A stretch of 64,000 nt of DNA from Piscirickettsiaceae bacterium (GTDB lineage Bacteria; Pseudomonadota; Gammaproteobacteria; Nitrosococcales; Methylophagaceae): the NCBI GenBank assembly GCA_013215805.1, contig JABSQM010000014.1, positions 124,001 through 188,000 of the forward strand, written 5' to 3'. Both the position numbers and the translations under genes were made by a program. Positions 56,562-64,000 of this stretch are shown piece after piece. Positions within the stretch are counted from its first letter, which is position 1. Each line of letters begins with the position of its first letter. The notes beneath the pieces are model-generated. The model was given only the letters and a program-made list of their open reading frames with translations, searched no databases and was not told the origin of the DNA.

Positions 56562-58643
56562 ATGAGTAGCAACACAAAAGATTTGTTGATCGAGCTAGGT
56601 ACAGAAGAATTGCCTCCCAAAATACTTAATAAATTAATGATAGATTTTAAATTAGGAATATCGCAAAATTTGACCGAAGCAAAAATTAATTTCGATACAA
56701 TAAAGGCCTATGCCACCCCAAGACGTTTAGCAGTTGTAGTTCAGGATGTCGACATTAATCAAAAAGATCAGATAATACAACGTCGAGGCCCAGCTATACA
56801 AGCTGCATTTGATAAGAATGGAAACACCACAAAAGCACTACGAAGTTTTGCCAAATCTTGTCATATCACAATCAATAGTTTAGAAGAGGTACGAACAAAG
56901 AAAGGAGCTTGGATAGTGTTCAGCCAAAAGAAACGAGGAGCATGTACAATTAATCTTATTTCAGGAATCTTACATCAAACATTAAGGGACTTACCAATTC
57001 CTAGAAATATGCGATGGGGAAATATTATTGGTGGATTCGCCCGTCCCATTCATTGGATAATTTCATTATTCGGTGATGAAGTAATCCCAATCAAATTATT
57101 AGGAGTAAAATCAGGTCGTAAGAGTTATGGTCATCGTTCTCATCATCCAAAATCAATATATATCCAATCAGCTAAAACATATGCTCAACAACTAGAAGTT
57201 GAAGGATACGTTGTTGCTGATATGGAGGCTCGTAGACATTTGATACGTAAACAAATACTCAAATTAGCAACTAATCTGGGTGGCGAAGCAATTATCAATG
57301 AAGATCTACTAGATGAGATCACAGGAATGGTAGAATGGCCGATTGCTTTATCAGGCTCATATGATGAGCGCTTTTTAAAATTGCCAGATGCCGTATTGAT
57401 CTCGTCAAAAGAAAGGCACCAAAAGTGTTTTGCAGTAAGAGATAAATTGGGCAATCTATTGCCCCACTTTATTACTATTTGCAATCTAGAAAGTCGTGAT
57501 CCTGCCCAAGTAATAGAAGGCAATGAACGAGTAATGCTGGCCAGACTAAGCGATGCATCTTTTTTCTGGCATGCTGATCGTGAAAAGCCATTGGCTGATA
57601 GGCAAGAACAGTTAAAAACTATAGTCTTTCAAAATAGATTAGGAACGCTTCATGATAAATCAGCTCGTGTTGCAAAATTATCCGTAGAGATAGCTCGAAA
57701 AATTGGTGGAAATACTGCTCTAGCAGAAAGAACAGCCTTATTAGCCAAATGTGACTTAGTCACCGATATAGTTGGTGAGTTTCCTAATTTACAGGGCATT
57801 ATGGGTAAATATCATGCACATCTAGATGGTGAACATGATGAAATCGCCGAAGCCTTGCATGAACAATACTTGCCATTATTCGCCGGTGATAAATTACCAC
57901 AAACTAAAAGTGGTCAAGCTGTTAGCTTAGCTGAAAAATTTGATACATTAGTAGGTTTGTTTGGTATTGGACAACCACCTACGGGAGTAAAAGATCCATT
58001 TGCTCTACGTCGTGCATCCCTAGGTATATTAAGAATTATCATTGAAAATGGTCTAAATGTTGATTTAGCAAATATGCTTGAACAAGCACATCAGGGGTTC
58101 AATAACATACTGGGTAAATTTGATGTAACATCACAGGTGATGTGCTATTTTTACGAAAGGCTGCGTATTTATTCCACAAATCAAGGTGTAACAGCGGATA
58201 TATTTGAAGCAGTACTAGCAGTAAAACCAACAAAACCTATAGATTTTATGAAACGTTTAGAAGCTGTACATGCCTTTCTTAAATTGAGTCAAGCTAAAGA
58301 CTTAGTAGTCAGCAATAAACGAATAAATAACATTTTGCATAGGAATAATAATGCACGTGAAAAAATGGCAATTAATGACAGCTTGTTAAAAGAAAAAGCT
58401 GAAAAGGATTTAGCTAATAAACTAGATGACATCTCATTTATAGTTCAGCCATTAATTGCCAACTCAAATTATAAAGGGGCACTAATTGTATTATCTGACA
58501 TGCATGAAACCGTGGATAATTTTTTTAACAAAGTGATGATAATGGTGGATGATGAAGCAATAAGAACAAATAGATTTACCCTATTACATCAAACGAGAAA
58601 TCTATTACTAAGCGTGGCGGATATTTCTTATTTACAAAAATGA
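56562..58643 (+). CDS. glyS: Glycyl-tRNA synthetase beta subunit
   Basis: The tRNA-binding subunit of GlyRS, 693 residues, normal length. LLIELGTEELPPKIL opens it; GFARPIHWI, an EWPIALSG segment, an HD-like domain with MGKYHAH and the C-terminal anticodon-binding region (about 560-690) are recognisable. gmhB follows after 13 bases. Confidence 0.97.
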   Translation: MSSNTKDLLIELGTEELPPKILNKLMIDFKLGISQNLTEAKINFDTIKAYATPRRLAVVVQDVDINQKDQIIQRRGPAIQAAFDKNGNTTKALRSFAKSCHITINSLEEVRTKKGAWIVFSQKKRGACTINLISGILHQTLRDLPIPRNMRWGNIIGGFARPIHWIISLFGDEVIPIKLLGVKSGRKSYGHRSHHPKSIYIQSAKTYAQQLEVEGYVVADMEARRHLIRKQILKLATNLGGEAIINEDLLDEITGMVEWPIALSGSYDERFLKLPDAVLISSKERHQKCFAVRDKLGNLLPHFITICNLESRDPAQVIEGNERVMLARLSDASFFWHADREKPLADRQEQLKTIVFQNRLGTLHDKSARVAKLSVEIARKIGGNTALAERTALLAKCDLVTDIVGEFPNLQGIMGKYHAHLDGEHDEIAEALHEQYLPLFAGDKLPQTKSGQAVSLAEKFDTLVGLFGIGQPPTGVKDPFALRRASLGILRIIIENGLNVDLANMLEQAHQGFNNILGKFDVTSQVMCYFYERLRIYSTNQGVTADIFEAVLAVKPTKPIDFMKRLEAVHAFLKLSQAKDLVVSNKRINNILHRNNNAREKMAINDSLLKEKAEKDLANKLDDISFIVQPLIANSNYKGALIVLSDMHETVDNFFNKVMIMVDDEAIRTNRFTLLHQTRNLLLSVADISYLQK

Positions 58644-58656
58644 ATGAGACATTGCT

Positions 58657-59196
58657 ATGCCGCTGATAATTTTAGATCGAGATGGAGTCATCAACCATGA
58701 TTCGGAGCATTTCATTAAATCTTCTACTGAATGGCATGCTATAGACGGTAGTTTAGAAGCAATTGTACGACTAAATCATGCCAATTACCAAGTGGTAGTC
58801 ATTACTAACCAATCCGGTATTGCTCGAGGATTATTTGACATTCCAATTTTAAATAGAATACATAGTGAAATGCAAAAAATGTTATCTCAGGCTGGTGGTA
58901 AAATAGAAGCCATTTTGTTTTGCCCACATGGACCATGTGATAATTGTAATTGCCGAAAACCAAAAGACGGCTCCTTCAAGGCATTGGCCCGTCGTTTGCA
59001 AATTAAATTAGATGGGGTACCTGCAATAGGTGATTCACTACGAGATATTCAGGCTGCTAAATTCGCCGGTGCAACACCTATCCTAGTTGGTACCGGCAAA
59101 GGAAAGCGTACATTCAATCAAGGTATTCCAGAAAAGGTGGCAGTATATAATGATTTGGCAGCAGCAGTAACTGAGCTATTAAAGCCTGCAAAATAA
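58657..59196 (+). CDS. gmhB: D-glycero-beta-D-manno-heptose 1,7-bisphosphate 7-phosphatase
   Basis: A HAD phosphatase of 179 residues in ADP-heptose synthesis for the LPS inner core. The nucleophile motif LDRDGVINHDS is near residue 6, ITNQSG near 49 and the zinc loop CPHGPCDNCNCRKP near 88-101. GDSLRDIQAA supplies the Mg site. Its TAA overlaps the plsC start as TAATG. Confidence 0.94.
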   Translation: MPLIILDRDGVINHDSEHFIKSSTEWHAIDGSLEAIVRLNHANYQVVVITNQSGIARGLFDIPILNRIHSEMQKMLSQAGGKIEAILFCPHGPCDNCNCRKPKDGSFKALARRLQIKLDGVPAIGDSLRDIQAAKFAGATPILVGTGKGKRTFNQGIPEKVAVYNDLAAAVTELLKPAK

Positions 59197-59909
59197 TGAT
59201 AATTACCAGATCTCTAATTTTTATAATTTTACATATTGTCACCGCCATGATATTTTCCATAATGGCTGTTATAGCATGGATTATGCCATTTAAATCCAGA
59301 TACAAGATAGTTAGCCAGTGGGCAATATTCAATTTATGGCTATTAAAAATAATTTGTCATATTCATTACGAAGTAAAAGGCTTAGATAATATATCCGAAA
59401 ATCCATGCATTATATTATGTAAGCATCAATCTGCATGGGAAACATTAGCCTTGCAGGCTATTTTCCCACCTCAAGTATGGGTTATAAAGCGTGAGTTACT
59501 TTGGATTCCATTTTTCGGATGGGGTTTAGCATCATTAAATCCCATAGCAATAAATCGTCGCACTAAAAGAAAAGCACTAAACCAAATTATAAAACAAGGA
59601 AAAAGTAGATTGTTATCTGGTATATGGGTAATAATATTTCCAGAAGGCACTAGAACTGCAAGCGGCATTATGAATAAATTCGGTATGGGTGGGGTTAAAC
59701 TAGCGGTGGAAACAGGGTTCCCTATCATTCCTGTGGCACATGATGCAGGTAAAGTATGGCCTCGACAAAGTTTTATTAAATATCCTGGCGTAATTAAATT
59801 AGTCGTTGGAACCAAAATAGAATCCAATGGAAAAAAAGCTTCGGATTTGAACAAAAGTGTTTTTAATTGGATAAACATAGAAATGAAGATATTAGAAAGC
59901 AAAAATTAA
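59196..59909 (+). CDS. plsC: 1-acyl-sn-glycerol-3-phosphate acyltransferase
   Basis: PlsC acylates lysophosphatidic acid to phosphatidic acid at the inner membrane. The 237-residue product has an N-terminal hydrophobic segment (about 4-28), an H-X4-E motif KHQSAWETL near 66 (Glu in place of the commoner Asp, as in other proteins at this locus), and FPEGTRT near 147. It is coupled to gmhB and is the last gene of the glyQ unit. Confidence 0.92.
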   Translation: MIITRSLIFIILHIVTAMIFSIMAVIAWIMPFKSRYKIVSQWAIFNLWLLKIICHIHYEVKGLDNISENPCIILCKHQSAWETLALQAIFPPQVWVIKRELLWIPFFGWGLASLNPIAINRRTKRKALNQIIKQGKSRLLSGIWVIIFPEGTRTASGIMNKFGMGGVKLAVETGFPIIPVAHDAGKVWPRQSFIKYPGVIKLVVGTKIESNGKKASDLNKSVFNWINIEMKILESKN

Positions 59910-60410
59910 TGATACTGTTTATATTTTGAATAACTGATATAGTAAAATATAAACATTGCCAATTATAGTAGGCTGTTTATCTCAATATATTATAAATTAA
60001 TAGTCATAATAAATAGGAAGTCAATGACAAAATGAAGCAAATTTATCTTTAATAACAATATTCTCTATTTCAAACATAGAAAGTATAAATACTCAAACAA
60101 AATTACCCTTAGCACCTACTGAAATGGACAAATCACCAATTAAGTATGGATTTATAAAATCACAACTAAATTTAGTGAAAAGGATGTTTGCATGACACTC
60201 GTAAAGATGAATGAATTATAACTAAAATGCCATTATCTAATATCTGTTAAATACTATTAAATAATTCCATGCAATCACTGAATGAGATAAACATGGGTAA
60301 TTTGTAATACCCTACATTTAAATTTAGTATTTTCTATTGACTTAAATATATAAATATTATCTTGATATAAGCACAATTATTTCAGATATAAAAAATTAAG
60401 AGATTGATAC
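59910..60410. other. Spacer between plsC and gltX
   Basis: A short reading near 60090-60190 (LPLAPTEMDKSP then IKYGF) looks protein-like but has no start or recognised family. Otherwise nothing was seen. Confidence 0.4.
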
Positions 60411-61811
60411 ATGACTGTTCGTACTAGATTCGCTCCTAGCCCCACCGGTAATCTACATATTGGAGGAGCGCGCACAGCTTTATTTTCATGGCTTCTTGCT
60501 CGTAAGCATGAGGGGCAGTTCATATTACGAATTGAGGATACTGATTTAGCAAGATCCACGAATGAATCTGTTAATACCATCTTAGAAAGTATGAAATGGC
60601 TGGGATTAGAATATGATGAGGGGCCATTTTATCAGACACAACGCCTTGACCGATATCAAGCAGTGATTAAGCAATTATTAAAGCAAGGTGATGCTTATAA
60701 CTGCTACTGCTCTAAAGAGAGGATTAACGATATGCGCATAAAGCAAATATCTAACAAACAAAAGCCTCGCTATGATGGATACTGTCGACATTTAATAGAA
60801 AGCAAAAAAGGTGCTAAATCAGTTATTCGCTTTAAAAATCCACTTGAAGGTCGTGTAACGGTTAAAGATATAGTAAGAGGTAATATAGAATTCCAAAATA
60901 CCGAATTGGATGATCTTGTTATTGCAAGACTAGATGGCTCACCCACCTATAATTTAACGGTAGTTGTTGACGACCTAGATATGAAATTGACGCATGTTAT
61001 TCGTGGTGATGATCACCTAAATAACTCACCGAGACAAATCAATATCTTCACAGCATTAAATGCTAGTCTACCCATTTTTGTTCATGTACCAATGATTTTA
61101 GGAGATGATGGCAAACGCTTATCAAAACGTCATGGAGCTGTAAGCGTGCTGAGCTACCGTGATCAAGGATTTTTACCAGAAGCGTTACTAAATTATCTAG
61201 TTAAACTAGGTTGGTCCCATAAAAATAAAGAAATTTTATCAATTAAGGAAATGATTCAATTATTTGATATTGACGGCATCAATAAATCATCATCAAACTT
61301 TAATATAGATAAACTATTATGGCTCAATCAGCAACATATAAAAAATAGCTCAGCGGAACATATTGCTCATCACCTGAGCTGGCATATGAAACAATTGAGC
61401 ATAGACTATACGAAAGGTCCCAATATAACAGAGGTGGCTAAACTGCAACAAAAACGATCTAAAACTCTTCTGGAAATGGCCATCAATAGTAGTTTCTTCT
61501 ATCAAAAAGTAATCTCATATGACGTCACGGCAGCCCGTAAAAACTTAACAATAAATAGCTGTAATATTTTGGAAGAGATGGGAACGCGCCTATCTACACT
61601 CAACCATTGGCATGCCACACTTATTAATCAAGAAGTCAAAAAATGTTCAGTTGCTAGAGACATAGGCATCGATAAGGTAGCTCAACCTATCAGAGTCGCT
61701 ATTACTGGTAATACTGCTTCCCCATCTTTAGATTTAACCTTGGAATTATTATCCCGCAAACGTACATTAGAAGCGATACATTGCGCCATCAATTGGATCA
61801 AGTCTAATTAA
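60411..61811 (+). CDS. gltX: Glutamyl-tRNA synthetase
   Basis: Class I synthetase of 466 residues. The HIGH-type motif is SPTGNLHIGGAR near 9-20, and the KMSKS-type motif is DGKRLSKRHG near 235. The zinc-binding residues seen in E. coli GltX are present: CYC near 99 and YCRH near 124. It stands alone with a spacer on each side. Confidence 0.97.
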   Translation: MTVRTRFAPSPTGNLHIGGARTALFSWLLARKHEGQFILRIEDTDLARSTNESVNTILESMKWLGLEYDEGPFYQTQRLDRYQAVIKQLLKQGDAYNCYCSKERINDMRIKQISNKQKPRYDGYCRHLIESKKGAKSVIRFKNPLEGRVTVKDIVRGNIEFQNTELDDLVIARLDGSPTYNLTVVVDDLDMKLTHVIRGDDHLNNSPRQINIFTALNASLPIFVHVPMILGDDGKRLSKRHGAVSVLSYRDQGFLPEALLNYLVKLGWSHKNKEILSIKEMIQLFDIDGINKSSSNFNIDKLLWLNQQHIKNSSAEHIAHHLSWHMKQLSIDYTKGPNITEVAKLQQKRSKTLLEMAINSSFFYQKVISYDVTAARKNLTINSCNILEEMGTRLSTLNHWHATLINQEVKKCSVARDIGIDKVAQPIRVAITGNTASPSLDLTLELLSRKRTLEAIHCAINWIKSN

Positions 61812-62936
61812 GAACATAATACGGCTATCAAATTGTTTTGAAATACTACAGTATAAACAAAAACATTTTATATTATAAGATGTCGCAAGATACAAAGTTT
61901 TTAATTAATTAATTTCAACCATGCCAACAACTATCGTCCACCCCAAACATATAAAATAAATCAATATTCCAAATTTATAAAATACTAATAATTTACAAAG
62001 AAGAATTCTATGCCTTTGTTGTTTGACACAAGAATAAATTAATAAAACTAAAGGTATGTGCAACCATATGTTTTCGATGATCTGATTAGAGAGATGAAGA
62101 CATTGCTTTTATTTTCATTAAACTAATGATTGACAGCATAGACATAGAATTAAAAAAATCATCCTTAATTGAAAATATTAATAGATAATCAGGTGAAGCA
62201 TTTATACTCTAATATAAATAGCAATAATTAAAAATACATTCGGTAATCACAACATAGTAGTCATATTTATATTACTGTATTTCATAATTCCATGAAACCT
62301 ATATTAATAGATATATGCTTTATTATAGATAGACCAATACAAGAACATATGTTATTTATATAATCAATGAATAATACCACCTGGACGTACGGCCGATTAT
62401 TATCCCAATATTAGCATTAGATACTTAAAAGACCTTGCCCCCCCTACTCTAACTCATGACAAACAGTTCATTATAAAATATATATCTTTGCTATCTTCAT
62501 CTATATAAAATACTGATAACTATAATTATCAATATAAGCCATATCTATCCTCTAATGGTCATCAGTTAGATTAACGAAATATCTCATTCATCATTTTACT
62601 CCAGCCAATAAATATACCAACATCACATTAACTATATACATTAATAGTATTTAGTAAATAAAGATATATTCTACTATTTGGAAAATCAATCAAATTTTAG
62701 CGCTAATAATTTTTTATACAAGGTGGAAATAACATTCATAATTAGTAGTATTTGTATACTTAGAATAATAGTAGTAGTAGAATGATGACAATGAATACCA
62801 TTAGCCTAATCATATTCTTGGGCATGTACAAAATAATTTTGCATTAAAAATCAATACAGCAACTAAAACACGAACATATCATGCTAGTAATTAAGTAGAA
62901 ACGTATTATCTCATTAATTCAGGTGCAATCCAACCC
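61812..62936. other. 1.1 kb decayed spacer
   Basis: AT-rich, no open gene. It contains a 7-C run at 62438-62444. No RNA or terminator was recognised after gltX. Confidence 0.4.
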
Positions 62937-63887
62937 ATGAGTCGACGAATTGGTATTGTGATGGATCCTATTCACGAGATCAACACAGAAAAAGACAGTA
63001 GCTTTGCCATGCTACTAGCTGCACAAGATAAAGACTGGTCCCTGTTTTATATGGAACAGCAAGATCTGTTTCTACATCAAGGTACAGCCTCAGCAGAAAT
63101 GAGACAACTGACTGTTACCGAAGATACTAATAATGATTGGTTTGAACTAAGTAATTCCCGGACACTAACACTAGCTACGCTAGATGTCATCCTAATGCGC
63201 AAAAACCCACCATTTAACATGGAATACATCTACAGTACATATTTATTGGAGCAAGCACAAGCTGAAGGCGTATTAGTAGTCAACCACCCGCAAAGCCTGC
63301 GTGATGCTAATGAAAAACTATATACAGCTTGGTTCCCACAATGTTGCCCACCAACCTTGGTAACTCATCACAATCATCTCATTCGCAATTTTCAACAAGA
63401 ACATAAAGATATTATTCTGAAACCACTTGATAGCATGGGTGGCACATCCATTTTTAGAATGAGATTAAATGATCCTAATATCAGTGTAATCATCGAAACC
63501 TTGACTGCGCACGGGCAAAAATCGGTTATGGCTCAAAAATATATTCCTGAAATAAAAAAAGGTGATAAACGTATTTTAATGGTTGATGGCAAACCAGTTC
63601 CTTATGCCTTAGCTCGTATCCCCGCTGAAGGAGAAACGCGTGGCAACCTGGCAGCAGGTGCTATTGCTGAAGGACGACCATTAACTAATCATGATTATTG
63701 GATATGCGAACAGGTAGGACCTACCTTGCATAAGAAAGAATTACTCTTTGTTGGTTTGGATGTAATTGGCGATTATTTAACCGAGATTAATGTAACAAGT
63801 CCCACCTGTATACGTGAGCTTGATAAACAATTCAACCTCAATATTGCTGGTGATATAATGAATAGTATAGAGCAGAAGCTATCATGA
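62937..63887 (+). CDS. gshB: Glutathione synthetase
   Basis: GshB joins gamma-glutamylcysteine and glycine using ATP. The 316-residue ATP-grasp protein has the opening RIGIVMDPIHEIN, LRKDPP-like LMRKNPPFNMEYIY, LKPLDSMGGTSIF, RILMVDGKPVPYALARIP and the metal-site ITEINVTSPTC-like VTSPTCIRELD near the end. It overlaps the next gene as ATGA. Confidence 0.96.
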   Translation: MSRRIGIVMDPIHEINTEKDSSFAMLLAAQDKDWSLFYMEQQDLFLHQGTASAEMRQLTVTEDTNNDWFELSNSRTLTLATLDVILMRKNPPFNMEYIYSTYLLEQAQAEGVLVVNHPQSLRDANEKLYTAWFPQCCPPTLVTHHNHLIRNFQQEHKDIILKPLDSMGGTSIFRMRLNDPNISVIIETLTAHGQKSVMAQKYIPEIKKGDKRILMVDGKPVPYALARIPAEGETRGNLAAGAIAEGRPLTNHDYWICEQVGPTLHKKELLFVGLDVIGDYLTEINVTSPTCIRELDKQFNLNIAGDIMNSIEQKLS

Positions 63888-64000
63888 ATCTATCTAAAAT
63901 TTCTGTGACAATCACCCTCATCTCCTTAATAGCATGTAGTAATGAGCGTATACAACAGGCTAATTTTTATGCATTTGGTACTAGAATAAATATAAGTCTC
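63884..64000 (+). CDS. apbE: Lipoprotein start, probable FAD:protein FMN transferase ApbE (partial)
   Basis: The first 39 codons of a gene cut by the window edge. A short signal peptide ends in the lipobox LIAC (cysteine near residue 16), then NFYAFGTRINISL follows, which resembles the start of mature ApbE (family: F-AMGT-V-I-L). ApbE attaches FMN to redox proteins in the periplasm. The start overlaps the gshB stop as ATGA. The lipoprotein call is firm; the ApbE name rests on about 13 residues. Confidence 0.55.
   Translation, partial: MNLSKISVTITLISLIACSNERIQQANFYAFGTRINISL

Overview
This window is AT-rich (roughly two thirds A+T by eye) and looks like a chromosome piece from a gammaproteobacterium-like, Gram-negative, respiring bacterium whose genome is shrinking. 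Several gene orders point to Gammaproteobacteria: trxB divergent from ftsK-lolA; mlaC-mlaB-ibaG-murA-hisG-hisD-hisC; yrbG-kdsD-kdsC-lptC-lptA-lptB; proC next to metX-metW; glyQ-glyS-gmhB-plsC. System II cytochrome c maturation (ResB/CcsA) beside a cytochrome c4 also occurs in Betaproteobacteria, so the lineage is not settled. Intact genes cover only about 64 % of the window. Much of the rest is long stop-riddled spacer, and several spacers still hold readable gene fossils. This is the pattern expected of a fairly recent, host-restricted symbiont in which purifying selection has relaxed. The organism itself cannot be named from sequence alone.

Layout. 0.4-4.4 kb: thioredoxin reductase, a broken ftsK (membrane domain open, motor domain destroyed) and lolA. 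4.4-9.8 kb: the tail of an mla cluster (mlaC fossil, mlaB, ibaG), then murA and hisGDC. 11.6-16.2 kb: a minus-strand block metX-metW-pyrE, and proC. 16.3-17.1 kb: a dead IS6-family element; a related dead copy lies at 48.1-48.9 kb. 17.5 kb: tRNA-Arg(CCG). 18.6-27 kb: engB, cytochrome c4, resB, ccsA, ubiD, prlC. 27.3-27.9 kb: an mlaA (vacJ) fossil. 28-32.6 kb: the KDO/LPS transport operon yrbG-kdsD-kdsC-lptC-lptA-lptB. 33.9-37.1 kb: guaB-guaA. 37.4-40.7 kb: a porin, an rbgA-like GTPase and an N-terminally broken cvfB. 42.4-45.1 kb: a frameshifted tadA, waaA and an LpxL-type acyltransferase. 46.2-47.9 kb: rpsI, rplM, uppP. 50.6-54.9 kb: cytochrome c5, a DUF1456 protein, a NUDIX protein and ubiX. 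55.6-64 kb: glyQ-glyS-gmhB-plsC, gltX, gshB and the start of a probable apbE.

Together the retained genes keep a respiratory chain (cytochromes c4 and c5, heme attachment, ubiquinone synthesis), lipid A/KDO/heptose synthesis and LPS export, peptidoglycan precursor synthesis, translation, and synthesis of histidine, methionine, proline, purine, pyrimidine and glutathione. That biosynthetic breadth fits a nutritional or autotrophic symbiont better than a parasite, which is inference. What is being lost is phospholipid trafficking (Mla), the FtsK DNA translocase, insertion sequences, one RNA-binding protein and, surprisingly, an intact tadA reading frame. I found no CRISPR array, prophage, defence island, rRNA or secondary-metabolite cluster. 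The most interesting material is the decay itself.
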